A DNA stretch of 64,000 nt from Streptomyces sp. NBC_01497 (GCF_036250695.1 NZ_CP109427.1:1488001-1552000), one strand, 5' to 3'. Shown: positions 35,637-45,426, counted from the stretch's first letter. Numbers and translations: made by a program. Notes: generated from the sequence alone by a model not told the origin.

Positions 35637-36940
35637 CAGTTCGACCTCCAGATCGCCACACGCCACCGCGACACCCAGCCCCACAGGATCCCGGCCACGA
35701 AGCCGATGACGATCAGCGCGCCGATCAGCCACCAGCCGCGCCCGAGGCCGAACGACGCCGCGTCCGAGGCGTTGTGCGGTGCGTCGACCAGGTTCACGGC
35801 CAGTTCGACCGGCAGTCCCGGCGCGGTCTTGACCGATGCCGGGGCCGAGTAGGAGTTGCTGACCTCCAGGCAGACCGTCTCGGGGGGTGCGGTGCCGTCG
35901 TCGTCGGAGGACGAGGCCGACGAGTCCGCGTCGGGCTTCGGGTAGCGAAGCCCCGTCGAGATCGCGTCCGTGCGCCCGTCGCCGTCCTCCTGGCCGCGTA
36001 CGATCTCACGGCCGTGGGTGGTGACCGCGCGCAGCAGCACCCCGTAGTCGGGGTTGACGGGCCGGTCGTCGGCGACGCTCACCGAGGCGCGGAGTTCCTG
36101 GCCCGGTGCGACGGCCACGCGGTACCAGCGGTGCTGCGCGAACTCCTCGCGGTCGCTGTACAGGCCCGGCTTCAGCTCCGGTGCGCTGGAGCAGGCGTCC
36201 GTGCCGCTGGTGGCGACCGGGGTGGCCACCGGGTCCGCTGCCCGGTGCACCAACTGGCCCACACGACCGGAGAGTTCGGCGCGGTGCTTGACGGCGGTGT
36301 AGGTGCCGCCGGTGGCCTCGGCGATGCAGGACAGCTGTGCCTGCGTCTTGGCGTCCGGCACGAGACCCAGGGTGTCGATGGTCAGGTGGATGCCCTTGGC
36401 GGCGATCTCGCGCGCGACGTCGCACGGGTCGGGCGGCGAGCAGGTGTCCTCGCCGTCGCTGATGAGGACGATACGGCGGCTGCCGTCACCGCCCGAGAGG
36501 TCGTTGGCAGCGGCGAGCAGCGCGGGGCCGATGGGTGTCCATCCGGTGGGCTCCAGTGTCCCGACCGCGGTCTTGGCCTCGTCGCGGTCGAGCGGACCCA
36601 CGGGGTAGAGCTGCTTGGTGTCCTTGCAGCCGAGCGTGAGGCTCTTGCCGGGGTAGGTGGCGCCGAGTGTGCGGATGCCGAGGTCGACGCCCTGCGGCAC
36701 CCCGTCGAGCACCTGGTCGAACGCCTGCTTCGCGGCCGTCATCCGGGACTGCCCGTCGATGTCACGGGTGCTCATCGAGCCGCTGACGTCGAGTACGAGG
36801 TCGACCTTCGCTGCGGGCGCGTCGGCCGCCGTGGCGTCGGTCCCGCCGTCGGCGAAAGCGGTGGTGGGGGTGAGGAGCCCGAAGGACAGGGTGGCCAGCA
36901 GCGCGCACGCGGCGACCGCCGGCCGTTTACTTATGATCAT
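35636..36940 (-). CDS. Exported von Willebrand factor A domain protein
   Basis: 434 residues: signal peptide (about 1-31), VWA domain from about 45 to 225, a beta-rich middle domain, and a C-terminal helix (WWLIGALIVIGFVAGILWGW) followed by a short tail. The MIDAS residues are present: DVSGS at 51-55, Thr in 'TGWTPIG' and Asp in 'LISDGED'. VWA domains bind metal and mediate protein contacts. It is co-translated with the downstream exported protein, which shares the DYYVRLT/RWYRVAV style of domain. ATG 36940 gives a good signal peptide but has no clear ribosome site. Confidence 0.82.
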   Translation of the reverse strand: MIISKRPAVAACALLATLSFGLLTPTTAFADGGTDATAADAPAAKVDLVLDVSGSMSTRDIDGQSRMTAAKQAFDQVLDGVPQGVDLGIRTLGATYPGKSLTLGCKDTKQLYPVGPLDRDEAKTAVGTLEPTGWTPIGPALLAAANDLSGGDGSRRIVLISDGEDTCSPPDPCDVAREIAAKGIHLTIDTLGLVPDAKTQAQLSCIAEATGGTYTAVKHRAELSGRVGQLVHRAADPVATPVATSGTDACSSAPELKPGLYSDREEFAQHRWYRVAVAPGQELRASVSVADDRPVNPDYGVLLRAVTTHGREIVRGQEDGDGRTDAISTGLRYPKPDADSSASSSDDDGTAPPETVCLEVSNSYSAPASVKTAPGLPVELAVNLVDAPHNASDAASFGLGRGWWLIGALIVIGFVAGILWGWVSRWRVAIWRSN

Positions 36941-37320
36941 CGCCGGATGATATTGAAATCGGGCACGGGGGCCAAACGGGAGTTGACGGCCCGTCAGATG
37001 CGCGCCCCGGCGGCAGCGCCGGCCTCCGGGGCCTTACCGCTGCTCCGGGGCCCGACGGCCGCCGTCGGCAAAGCCGTCTTGTGGATTCCGCGGCATCCCT
37101 TGCCCTCGAAGACCGTGCGCGGGACACTCCCCGGGAGCGCTCCCACGACGGGGTGCCCGTCTCCGTTCCGCGCCGTGCCCGTGGGGGGTCACGGCGCGGA
37201 ACGGCCCCTTCAGCGAAGCCCCGTTCACGCCCTGCCGCCCGGCCCGCCGGACGGGGGCCGACGTACCGCGAACGCGCGGCGGACACCCGGCACGGGCCGG
37301 AACGGCAGGCGGACAGCACG
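36941..37320. other. Intergenic region without a recognised gene
   Basis: Holds the promoter side of the VWA operon (AT-rich patch 36935-36965) and otherwise GC-rich sequence with no coding bias, dyad or repeat that I could support. Confidence 0.5.
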
Positions 37321-37353
37321 ACGCGCCGCCGCCCTACCCGGGCGGCGGCGCGT
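37321..37353 (-). terminator. Terminator of the lamin-tail-domain gene
   Basis: Perfect 14-bp GC-rich arms (37321-37334 and 37340-37353) with loop TACCC, 58 bp beyond the stop at 37411. Confidence 0.8.
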
Positions 37354-37410
37354 CGGTGACACGGGGCCGGTCAGCTCACGGCCGGCCGCCGGGAACCGCT
37401 CAGCAGGGGC

Positions 37411-37878
37411 TCAGCTCTCGCGCCGGCCCGACCAGCGCTTGACGTCGATGACACGCTTGTGGCTGTCACGCAGCGTCGCCGTGTCCTTGTTGTCCCAGAC
37501 GTAGTGACGGCTGTCCTGGTAGACGTCGCGGGTGGTGTCGCGGCCCACACCCGTGTGCACGCGGACCGACGACTTCCCCGCCAGGCGCAGGTTCTTGAAG
37601 CGGTAGACGTGCCGGCTGTCCTTGGCGAGCGTCCAGTTCTTGAGGTTGACCGACGTACGGCCGGTGTTGGAGATGGTCACCCACTCGCCGTTCAGGCTCT
37701 TGTTGGTCCGGTTGTCGCGGCCGGGGCTGTCGTACTGGACAGCGCCGACGACGACGGGCGAGTGCGGCGCGCGGTGTGCGGGCGCGTGTCCGGCGGCGGC
37801 GGCCGGGAGGACCGCGGACGCCGTCACGACGGCGGCGCCGAGGAGGACCGCGGCGTTGCGAGATGCGGAGTTGAACAT
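37411..37878 (-). CDS. Secreted lamin-tail-domain (LTD) protein
   Basis: 155 residues. A signal peptide (MFNSASRNAAVLLGAAVVTASAVLPAA) is followed by an LTD immunoglobulin-like fold: 'LNGEWVTISNTGRTSVNLKNWTLAKDSRHVYRFKNLRLAGKSSVRVHTGVG', 'HYVWDNKDTATLRDSHKRVIDVKRW'. Bacterial LTD proteins are extracellular and often accompany nucleases or hydrolases; alone, the role is unknown. GGAGG lies 6 nt before ATG 37878. Single-gene unit with its own terminator. Confidence 0.85.
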   Translation of the reverse strand: MFNSASRNAAVLLGAAVVTASAVLPAAAAGHAPAHRAPHSPVVVGAVQYDSPGRDNRTNKSLNGEWVTISNTGRTSVNLKNWTLAKDSRHVYRFKNLRLAGKSSVRVHTGVGRDTTRDVYQDSRHYVWDNKDTATLRDSHKRVIDVKRWSGRRES

Positions 37879-38151
37879 GGAGACCTCCTGCATACGGCAC
37901 CCTCCAGGGGTGCCGACGGTGCTGGTGCCCGGGCGATCGCCGGGCGCGCTCACACTGTGCTCGACGGGGCACCGCAGTGGTGAAAAGTCCCGGAACGGGT
38001 TACGGAATCCAGACATTTACGCACCCGTGACAATCCCGGCGCACACGCCCCCGCGCGCGGTACCCCGTACGCAACACCCCTTACACGCATCCTTGCGCGC
38101 CAAGGGACGGGGCAGGCCGAGGGCCGGAGCCCCGGCCGAACGCCGGTCCGA

Positions 38152-39300
38152 TCATCGGGCCACGGAGCCCACCCGGAGGGGCCCGGGCCCCTCGTGGTGG
38201 ATCGGTGTGCGGGCCCCGGCGAGAGGCGCCCCGGTACCGCCGTGGCGCACGGCGACGATCTCGGCCGCGATCGACAGCGCGGTCTCCTCCGGGGTCCGCG
38301 CGCCGAGATCCAGGCCGATCGGCGAGCGCAGTGCCGCGATCTCCAGGTCGCCGAGCCCGGCCTCCCGGAGCCGGCCGATACGGTCCTCGTGAGTACGGCG
38401 GGACCCCATGGCGCCGATGTACGCGACGGGCAGCCGCAGCGCGACCTCCAGCAGCGGCACGTCGAACTTGGCGTCGTGGGTCAGCACGCACAGCACGCTT
38501 CTGTGATCCGTCTCCGTGCCCCGCAGATAGCGGTGCGGCCATTCGACGACGACCTCGTCGGCCTCCGGGAAGCGGGCGGGGGTGGCGAAGACGGGCCGCG
38601 CGTCGCACACGGTGACGTGGTACCCGAGGAACTTGCCGGCCCGCACCAGCGCCGCCGCGAAGTCGATGGCACCGAAGACGATCATCCGGGGCGGCGGCAC
38701 ACTCGACTCGACGAAGAGGGTGACGGGCCGTCCGCAGCGTGAGCCGTCAGCCCCGATCTCGACGGTGCCGGTACGGCCCGCGGCGAGCAGGGCGAGAGTC
38801 TCCCCCACTGCCGTGCGGTCGAGTCCCGGATGACCGCCGAACCCGCCCTCGTAGGTGCCGTCCTGGCGTACGAACAGCACGCGGCCGAGCAGGGCCGCCG
38901 GGCCCCGGACGATCCGGGCGAGCGCCGCCGCCTCCCCCGCCGCCGCGGCGGCGAGCGCGGCGGCGACGACGGGGCGGACCTGCGACACCGCACGCACCGG
39001 GGTGACCAGGATGTCGATGACGCCCCCACAGGTCAGCCCGACGGCGAAGGCGTCCTCGTCGCTGTAACCGAACCGCTTGAGCACGGTGGCGCCGGTCCGC
39101 AGCGACTCGGCCGCCAACTCGTAGACGGCGCCCTCCACACAGCCGCCGGACACCGACCCGACGGCGGTTCCCCCGCTGTCGACGGCGAGGGCCGCGCCCG
39201 GCATCCGGGGCGCGCTGCCGCCGACGGCCACCACGGTGGCCACGGCGAAGTCGCGCCCCTGCCGGGCCCACCGGTGCAGTGCTTCGGCGATGTCCAGCAT
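38152..39300 (-). CDS. xdhC: XdhC family molybdenum-cofactor insertion/maturation protein
   Basis: 382 residues. N-terminal XdhC domain ('ATVVAVGGSAPRMPGAALAV', 'GSVSGGCVEGAVYELA', 'FGLTCGG'-type segment 'AVGLTCGGVIDILV') and a C-terminal Rossmann domain ('MIVFGAIDFAAALVRAGKFLGYHVTVCDARPVFATPARFPEADEV', 'YIGAMGSRRTHEDRI'). XdhC binds and sulfurates molybdenum cofactor and passes it to xanthine dehydrogenase. ATG 39300 follows AAGGAG by 6 nt. It is last in the purine operon, 43 bp after the permease. Confidence 0.92.
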   Translation of the reverse strand: MLDIAEALHRWARQGRDFAVATVVAVGGSAPRMPGAALAVDSGGTAVGSVSGGCVEGAVYELAAESLRTGATVLKRFGYSDEDAFAVGLTCGGVIDILVTPVRAVSQVRPVVAAALAAAAAGEAAALARIVRGPAALLGRVLFVRQDGTYEGGFGGHPGLDRTAVGETLALLAAGRTGTVEIGADGSRCGRPVTLFVESSVPPPRMIVFGAIDFAAALVRAGKFLGYHVTVCDARPVFATPARFPEADEVVVEWPHRYLRGTETDHRSVLCVLTHDAKFDVPLLEVALRLPVAYIGAMGSRRTHEDRIGRLREAGLGDLEIAALRSPIGLDLGARTPEETALSIAAEIVAVRHGGTGAPLAGARTPIHHEGPGPLRVGSVAR

Positions 39301-39343
39301 GGCGGTCTCCTTCGGCTGTGCGGGCACGGAAAAGGCGGCGGCG

Positions 39344-40801
39344 TCAGGAGACGCCGAGCCACGATTCGAGAGGATGGAGCGCGTAGAAGACGACGAAGAT
39401 CACGGTCAGCCCCCACATGAAGGGCCCGATCTCCCTGGCCTTCCCCTGGGCCACCCGGATGGCGACGTACGAGACGGTGCCGGCGGCCACACCTGCCGTG
39501 ATGGAGTACGTGAACGGCATCAGCACGACGGTGAGGAAGGTCGGAAGGGCCACGGCGCGGTCGCTGAAGTCCACGAACCGGGCGTTCTGCATCATCATCG
39601 CGCCGATGACGACGAGGGCCGCCGCCGCGACCTCGCCCGGCACGATCCGGGTCAGCGGGGTGAAGAACAGGCAAGCCGCGAACAGCAGTCCCGTGACGAC
39701 CGAGGCGAACCCGGTGCGGGCGCCCTCGCCGACACCCGTCGCCGACTCGACGAAGACGGTCTGTCCCGAGCCGCCCACCACACCGCCGACCGCGCCGCCG
39801 GTGCCGTCGATGAACAGGGCCTTGGACAGGCCCGGCATGCGGCCCCCGGCGTCCACGAGCCCGGCCTCGTTGCCGACCCCGATGATGGTGGCGATGGCGT
39901 CGAAGAACCCGGCCAGCACCAGGGTGAACACGATCATCCCGACGGTCAGCCCGCCGACCTGGTCCCAGCCGCCGAAGCGCAGGTCCCCGAAGAGGGAGAA
40001 GTCCGGCATCGACACGGCACTGCCGTGCAGGGCAGGCGCCCCGCTCCCCCACTGCCGGGGATCGACCACTCCGGTGCCGCTCAGGACCACGGCGACGACC
40101 GTGCCCGCGACGATGCCGATCAGGATGGCGCCCGGGACCTTGCGCGCCTGGAGCATGAAGATCGCCAGCAGGGTGACGCAGAAGATCAGCACGGGCCAGC
40201 CCACCAGCTGGCCGCCGGGCCCGAGCGAGAGCGGGTTGCCGCCGTGCGCGGGGTGCACGAAGCCGGCCTTGACCAGGCCGATCAGCGCGACGAACATCCC
40301 GATGCCCATGGTGATGGCGTGTTTCAGCGGCAGCGGGATGGCGTTCATGACCTTCTCCCGCAGGCCCGTGACGACGAGGAGCATGATCACAACGCCGTAC
40401 ATGACACACATGCCGAACGCCTGGGGCCAGGTCATCACCGGGACGACCTGCGTCGCGACCACGCTGGAGACCGAGAGCCCGGCCGCGAGCGCGAGCGGTG
40501 CCTTGCCGACGAAGCCCATCAGCAGGGTGGTGAACGCGGCGCCGGTGGCGGTCGCGGTGATCAGTGCCTTCTGTCCGAGTGTGTGGCCGGCGGCGTCGGG
40601 GCCCGACAGGATCAGCGGGTTGAGCAGCAGGATGTACGCCATGGCCATGAAGGTCGTTATGCCACCGCGCAGTTCGCGCGCGAGCGTGGAGTGCCTGGCG
40701 GAGATGTGGAAGTAACGGTCGAGCCGGGACCGGCCGGCCGGGGGACGTGAGCCTTCGCCCGCGTCCTCGTCCGGGGTCGTGGCGAACTGGGTCGGGGTCA
40801 T
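39344..40801 (-). CDS. AzgA-type purine permease (NCS2 superfamily)
   Basis: 485 residues and about 12-14 membrane segments. It starts with the family block 'YFHISARHSTLARELRGGITTFMAMAYILLLNPLIL', and transport-core motifs are visible in 'HAITMGIGMFVALIGLVKAGFV' and 'FFDAIATIIGVGNEAGLVDAGGRMPGLSKAL'. AzgA-like proteins import guanine, hypoxanthine or adenine by proton symport. Position between xanthine dehydrogenase subunits and XdhC supports a purine substrate. ATG 40801 gives the normal N-terminus, with GGGAG about 9 nt upstream; an in-frame TTG at 40816 is less likely. Confidence 0.9.
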   Translation of the reverse strand: MTPTQFATTPDEDAGEGSRPPAGRSRLDRYFHISARHSTLARELRGGITTFMAMAYILLLNPLILSGPDAAGHTLGQKALITATATGAAFTTLLMGFVGKAPLALAAGLSVSSVVATQVVPVMTWPQAFGMCVMYGVVIMLLVVTGLREKVMNAIPLPLKHAITMGIGMFVALIGLVKAGFVHPAHGGNPLSLGPGGQLVGWPVLIFCVTLLAIFMLQARKVPGAILIGIVAGTVVAVVLSGTGVVDPRQWGSGAPALHGSAVSMPDFSLFGDLRFGGWDQVGGLTVGMIVFTLVLAGFFDAIATIIGVGNEAGLVDAGGRMPGLSKALFIDGTGGAVGGVVGGSGQTVFVESATGVGEGARTGFASVVTGLLFAACLFFTPLTRIVPGEVAAAALVVIGAMMMQNARFVDFSDRAVALPTFLTVVLMPFTYSITAGVAAGTVSYVAIRVAQGKAREIGPFMWGLTVIFVVFYALHPLESWLGVS

Positions 40802-40991
40802 GATGCCTGCTCCCAAGGTTCAAAGGGGCACCCGCGACGGCCGCGGTGATCCGCGTACGGCGAGAGGGATTTGGGATGGTGCCTGGCTGCACGACCCGGG
40901 GGACGGCCCGAGACGAACGAGAGTCCGGTGGTGGTGGCACGGAGCGGTGTGCCGGGGTGTGACGCCGCCGCGGTGTGACGGGGTGGCGTCC

Positions 40992-41175
40992 GGGGTGGCG
41001 CCGTCCCGGCGACTGGTGGCCGCCGTGCTGACGCCCGAACGGTGGGTGTTTGGGGTGGCGACGTCCCGGCGACTGGTGGCCGCCGTGCTGACGTCAGGCC
41101 GGTCGTGGTCCGGTTCCTTGTGGTCCGGCGTGTTGTGGTCCGGCCCGTTGTGGGACAACCCGTTGTGGTCCGGCG
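40992..41175. repeat. Composite tandem repeats in the xdh-permease spacer
   Basis: A 42-bp segment is repeated with a 60-bp period (40992-41033 and 41052-41093, one mismatch). It is followed by four degenerate 15-bp units of the type GTTGTGGTCCGGCCC (about 41116-41175). All lie in a 520-bp gap inside an otherwise tight operon. The 15-bp period keeps a minus-strand frame with PDHN-like pentads, but that frame has no ribosome site or family. Confidence 0.85.
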
Positions 41176-41321
41176 TGTATCCGTGGGCCCCGTGGAGGGG
41201 GCGATGGTGCGGGTCACCGCGTCCGTGGTGTCGTACGCGGTGCTCCGGGCAGTGCGGGGGACGCCGCTTGAGGGGCGACGTTCCCAGCACGCGCGCCGCC
41301 CGGAGGCTGAGCTGCGCCCCG

Positions 41322-43718
41322 TCAGGCGCCGGTGCCGGTCAGGTGCTCCGGCCGTACCGGCGTCCGCTCCAGTGGGAGTCCCGTCGCGTCCCTGATCGCG
41401 GCCAGCACCGCGGGGGTGGACGACAGGGTGGGCGCCTCGCCGACGCCGCGCAGGCCGTACGGCGCCTGGTCATCCGCCAGTTCGAGCACGTCGACGGGGA
41501 TCGTCGGGGTGTCGAGGATGGTGGGGATCAGGTAGTCGGTGAACGACGGGTTGCGCACCCGCGCCGTCTTCGGGTCGACGATGATCTCCTCCATGACGGC
41601 GACACCGAGGCCCTGCGTGGTGCCGCCCTGGATCTGGCCCACCACCGACAGCGGATTGAGGGCCTTGCCGACGTCCTGCGCGCACGCCAGCTCGACCACC
41701 TTGACGAGGCCGAGTTCGGTGTCGACCTCGACCACCGCGCGGTGGGCGGCGAAGGAGTACTGGACGTGGCCGTTGCCCTGCCCGGTGCGCAGGTCGAACG
41801 CCTCGGTCGGGCGGTGCCGGAACTCCAGCTCCAGGTCGATCGCCTCGTCCTCCAGCACGTCGGCCAGGCCGGCCAGCACCTCACCGCCGTCGGTGACGAC
41901 CTTGCCGCCTTCGAGCAGGAGCTCGGCCGTGGCCCAGGCCGGGTGGTACGTGCCGAACTTGCGGCGCCCCCGCTCCAGCACCTGCTCGCGTACGTGCTCG
42001 CAGGTGTTCTTGACCGCGCCACCCGTCATGTACGTCTGCCGGGATGCGGAGGTGGAGCCCGCGGAACCGACCTGTGTGTCGGCGGGGTTGATGGTCACCT
42101 GGGAGACACCGAGCTCGCTGCGGGCGATCTGGGCGTGCACGGTGATGCCGCCCTGCCCGACCTCGGCCATCGCGGTGTGCACGACGGCGACGGCTTCTCC
42201 GCCCACGACTTCGAGCCGCACCCGGGCGGTGGAGTAGTCGTCGAAGCCCTCGGAGAAGCCGACGTTCTTGATGCCGACCGCATAGCCGACGCCCCGCACG
42301 ACACCCTCGCCGTGCGTGGTGTTGGACAGGCCGCCGGGCAGGGCGCGCACGTCGGCCGCCTCACCCGCCGTGGCCCACTGCTGCTCGGGCGGCAGCGGCC
42401 GTGCCTTGACCCGGCGCAGGAGTTCGGCGACCGGCGCGGGCGATTCGACGCGCTGGCCGGTGGGCATGACCGCGCCCTGGCTCATCGCGTTGCGCTGCCG
42501 GAACTCCACCGGATCCAGGTCGAGTTCCGCTGCCAGCTTGTCCATCTGCGCCTCGTAGGCGAAGCACGCCTGGACCGCGCCGAAGCCGCGCATCGCACCG
42601 CAAGGCGGATTGTTGGTGTAGAGGGCGAGTGCCTCGATGGCGACGTCGTCGACGACGTAGGGACCGATCGAGAGCGACGCGGCGTTGCCGACGACGGCGG
42701 GCGACGCGGACGCGTAGGCCCCGCCGTCCAGCACGATGCGGCAGCGCACGTGCGTCAGTTTGCCGTCGCGGGTGGCGCCGTGCTCGTACCACAGGCGCGC
42801 CGGATGGCGGTGCACGTGGCCGAAGAACGACTCGAACCGGTTGTAGACGATCTTGACGGGCTTGCCGGTCACCAGTGCCAGGAGGCAGCCGTGGATCTGC
42901 ATCGACAGGTCTTCCCGGCCGCCGAAGGCGCCGCCGACACCGGACAGCGTCATCCGGACCTTCTCCGGCGGCAGCCCCAGCACCGGCGCGATCTGGCGCA
43001 GGTCGGAGTGGAGCCACTGCGTCGCCACGTAGAGGTCGACGCCCCCGTCCTCGGACGGTACGGCGAGCCCCGACTCGGGCCCGAGGAACGCCTGGTCCTG
43101 CATGCCGAAGGTGTACTCGCCGGAGACGATCACGTCGGCGCGGGCGGCCGCCGCGCCGGCGTCGCCGCGCGTGATGGGCTGCCGGTGCACGACGTTGGGG
43201 TGCGGGACGTGGCCGGCATGGTGATCGTCGCGGTTTTCGTGCAGGATCGGCGCGCCCTCGCGGGTGGCGGACACCTCGTCGGTCACGACGGGGAGTTCCG
43301 CGTAGTCGACCTTGATCTTCGCGGCGGCGCGGCGCGCGGTCTCCGGATGGTCCGCCGCGATCAGCGCGACGGGTTCGCCGTGGTGGCGCACCTTGCCGTG
43401 GGCGAGCACCGGGGTGTCCTGGATCTCCAGGCCGTAGTGGGTGACCTCGGTCGGCAAGTCGTCGTAGGTCAGGACCGCGTACACGCCGGGGGTCGCGAGC
43501 GCCTCGGCCGTGTCGATGGAGCGGATCTCAGCGTGCGCCACGGGCGCGCGCAGGGTGTGGCCCCAGAGCATGTCCTCGTGCCACATGTCGGAGGAGTAGG
43601 CGAACTCGCCGGTGACCTTGAGGGTGCCGTCGGGACGCAGCGTGGACTCGCCGACGCCGCCCTTCGCGCCGGCCCCCTGGGTGAGCCGGCCCGGGATGAC
43701 GCGTGGCTGCTGAGGCAT
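41322..43718 (-). CDS. Xanthine dehydrogenase, molybdopterin-binding subunit
   Basis: 798 residues, the length of separate Mo subunits. Motifs: 'QDQAFLGPESG' (moco region), 'GVGGAFGGRED', 'MRGFGAVQACFAYEAQMD' with the substrate-positioning Arg, and 'GLRGVGEAPTL' near the end with the catalytic Glu. It oxidises hypoxanthine/xanthine to urate at the Mo centre. Its start lies 2 bp after the stop of the Fe-S subunit gene. Together the three genes make the (alpha-beta-gamma) enzyme. Confidence 0.93.
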   Translation of the reverse strand: MPQQPRVIPGRLTQGAGAKGGVGESTLRPDGTLKVTGEFAYSSDMWHEDMLWGHTLRAPVAHAEIRSIDTAEALATPGVYAVLTYDDLPTEVTHYGLEIQDTPVLAHGKVRHHGEPVALIAADHPETARRAAAKIKVDYAELPVVTDEVSATREGAPILHENRDDHHAGHVPHPNVVHRQPITRGDAGAAAARADVIVSGEYTFGMQDQAFLGPESGLAVPSEDGGVDLYVATQWLHSDLRQIAPVLGLPPEKVRMTLSGVGGAFGGREDLSMQIHGCLLALVTGKPVKIVYNRFESFFGHVHRHPARLWYEHGATRDGKLTHVRCRIVLDGGAYASASPAVVGNAASLSIGPYVVDDVAIEALALYTNNPPCGAMRGFGAVQACFAYEAQMDKLAAELDLDPVEFRQRNAMSQGAVMPTGQRVESPAPVAELLRRVKARPLPPEQQWATAGEAADVRALPGGLSNTTHGEGVVRGVGYAVGIKNVGFSEGFDDYSTARVRLEVVGGEAVAVVHTAMAEVGQGGITVHAQIARSELGVSQVTINPADTQVGSAGSTSASRQTYMTGGAVKNTCEHVREQVLERGRRKFGTYHPAWATAELLLEGGKVVTDGGEVLAGLADVLEDEAIDLELEFRHRPTEAFDLRTGQGNGHVQYSFAAHRAVVEVDTELGLVKVVELACAQDVGKALNPLSVVGQIQGGTTQGLGVAVMEEIIVDPKTARVRNPSFTDYLIPTILDTPTIPVDVLELADDQAPYGLRGVGEAPTLSSTPAVLAAIRDATGLPLERTPVRPEHLTGTGA

Positions 43719-43720
43719 CG

Positions 43721-44332
43721 TCAGTCCCCTTCCGTCTGCCGGGCCGCCGCGAGCCGTACCGCGTCGAGGATCTTCTCGTAGCCGGTGCAGCGGCAGAGAT
43801 TGCCGGACAGCGCCTCGCGGATGTCCGCGTCGCTGGGCGACGGGTTGCGCTCCAGCATCTCGTCGGCGGCGACGAGCAGGCCCGGCGTGCAGAAGCCGCA
43901 CTGGACGGCACCCGCGTCGATGAAGGCCTGCTGGACGGGCGAGAGAGGCAGGCCCGGTACTGTCCGGGAGCCGGCCGCCGGGCCCGGGCGCGCCTGCCAT
44001 CGCTTGGCCGCGTCGAGCGGCGTCCCGGCGGGCCCGGGGGCCCCGGCGGCCCCTCCGGCCCGCGCCGAGGTCAGCTCGCGCTCGATGGCGTAGTCGGCGA
44101 GTCCCTCCACGGTGATGACCTCGCGGCCCTCGACCTGGCCGGCCGCGACCAGGCAGGAGCAGACCGGCACGCCGTCGAGGCGGACCGTGCAGGAACCGCA
44201 TTCGCCCTGTTCGCAGGCGTTCTTGGAGCCGGGCAGGCCCATCCGCTCGCGCAGCACGTACAGGAGGCTCTCGCCCTCCCACACGTCGTCGGCCTCCTGC
44301 GGCCGACCGTTCACGGTGAAATTCACACGCAT
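43721..44332 (-). CDS. Xanthine dehydrogenase, [2Fe-2S] subunit
   Basis: 203 residues. The plant-ferredoxin cluster motif is 'NACEQGECGSCTV...CSC', and the second cluster is 'GFCTPG...NLCRCTGY'. It shuttles electrons from the Mo centre to FAD. An Ala/Gly/Pro insert of about 40 residues (roughly 92-130) separates the two cluster domains, longer than usual. It is 3 bp from the FAD-subunit stop and 2 bp from the Mo-subunit start. Confidence 0.93.
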   Translation of the reverse strand: MRVNFTVNGRPQEADDVWEGESLLYVLRERMGLPGSKNACEQGECGSCTVRLDGVPVCSCLVAAGQVEGREVITVEGLADYAIERELTSARAGGAAGAPGPAGTPLDAAKRWQARPGPAAGSRTVPGLPLSPVQQAFIDAGAVQCGFCTPGLLVAADEMLERNPSPSDADIREALSGNLCRCTGYEKILDAVRLAAARQTEGD

Positions 44333-44335
44333 GGG

Positions 44336-45223
44336 TTACGCAGCTCCTTCGAGGGTGCGGGTGCCGCGGTACTGGTCCCAGGTCCAGCCGAGCTGCCTGC
44401 GGGCGAGGACCCCGATCGCGTGCCGGCGGTACCTCGCGGTGCCGCGCACGTCGTCGATGGGGTTGCAGGCGCCGGCGACGAGCTCCGCGAAGCGCGCCGC
44501 CACCGACGGGGCGGGCGGCGCGCCGCTGTCCCAGCAGCCGCCCTCGTCGAGGGCCGCGTTCAGGAACTCCTCCGCCGCCTTCGCCCGTACGGGGGTCGGC
44601 GCGGCCGAGCCGATGCCGGTCCGCACGGTCCTGGTGTCGGGGTGCAGGGCCAGCCCGAAGGCGCAGACGGCGATGACCATCGCGTTGCGCGTGCCGACCT
44701 TTGAGTACTGCTGGGGCCCGGTGGCCTTCTTGATGTGGACGGCCCTGATCAGTTCGTCGGGCTCCAGCGCGTTGCGTTTGACGCCCGTGTAGAAGTCGTC
44801 GATGGGGATGCGCCGGCTGCCGCGCACGGACTCGGCCTCGACCTCGGCGCCCGCGGCGAGCAGCGCGGGGTGCGCGTCCCCCGCGGGCGAGGCCGTGCCG
44901 AGGTTGCCGCCGACGCCGCCCCGGTTGCGGATCTGCGGGGAGGCCACGGTGTGCGAGGCGAGCGCGAGGCCGGGCAGCTCCGTGCGCAGGTGTTCCATGA
45001 TCAGGGCGTACGGCACGGACGCGCCGAGGCGTACGGCCCCCTCCGATGCCTCCCAGGCGGACAGCTCGGCGACGCGGTTCAGATCCAGCAGGTACGCGGG
45101 CCGGCGGTGATCGAAATTGATCTCGACCATGACGTCCGTGCCACCGGCGATGGGCACCGCGGTGGGATGCGCGGCCTTGGCGGCGAGCGCTTCCTCCCAG
45201 CTTGCGGGGCGCAGGAAGTCCAT
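44336..45223 (-). CDS. Xanthine dehydrogenase, FAD-binding subunit
   Basis: 295 residues. FAD motifs 'PIAGGTDVMVEINF', 'RNRGGVGGNLGTASPAGDAHPALLA' and 'FYTGVKRNAL', then a CO-dehydrogenase flavoprotein C-terminal domain ('YSKVGTRNAMVIAVCAFGLAL'). First gene of the xdh-permease-xdhC operon and divergent from pucR. GAAGAGAG precedes ATG 45223. Confidence 0.93.
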   Translation of the reverse strand: MDFLRPASWEEALAAKAAHPTAVPIAGGTDVMVEINFDHRRPAYLLDLNRVAELSAWEASEGAVRLGASVPYALIMEHLRTELPGLALASHTVASPQIRNRGGVGGNLGTASPAGDAHPALLAAGAEVEAESVRGSRRIPIDDFYTGVKRNALEPDELIRAVHIKKATGPQQYSKVGTRNAMVIAVCAFGLALHPDTRTVRTGIGSAAPTPVRAKAAEEFLNAALDEGGCWDSGAPPAPSVAARFAELVAGACNPIDDVRGTARYRRHAIGVLARRQLGWTWDQYRGTRTLEGAA

Positions 45224-45426
45224 GCGTGGCTCTCTTCATCCTCGTGGTCGGTCGTGGGCATCCGGGGACGGCCGGCCCGGCGGGCGGTGGACCCGGCCGG
45301 GGCACTCGATCGGGCGGTGTTCATGAGCTGTTCACGCTGCGTGGCCCCAGTACACAAGGCGTGCTCCGTCCGGGGCAGTCACGGAAACCATGAAGCGGTT
45401 GGCAGGTCCGCCGTCCGGTCTTGTAG

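Noticed and set aside
40820..41290. Minus-strand ORF of about 156 residues with PDHN-like pentads across the repeat region
   Set aside because: The pattern is a by-product of 15-bp DNA repeats; the ORF has no ribosome site and low-complexity His/Arg/Pro composition.
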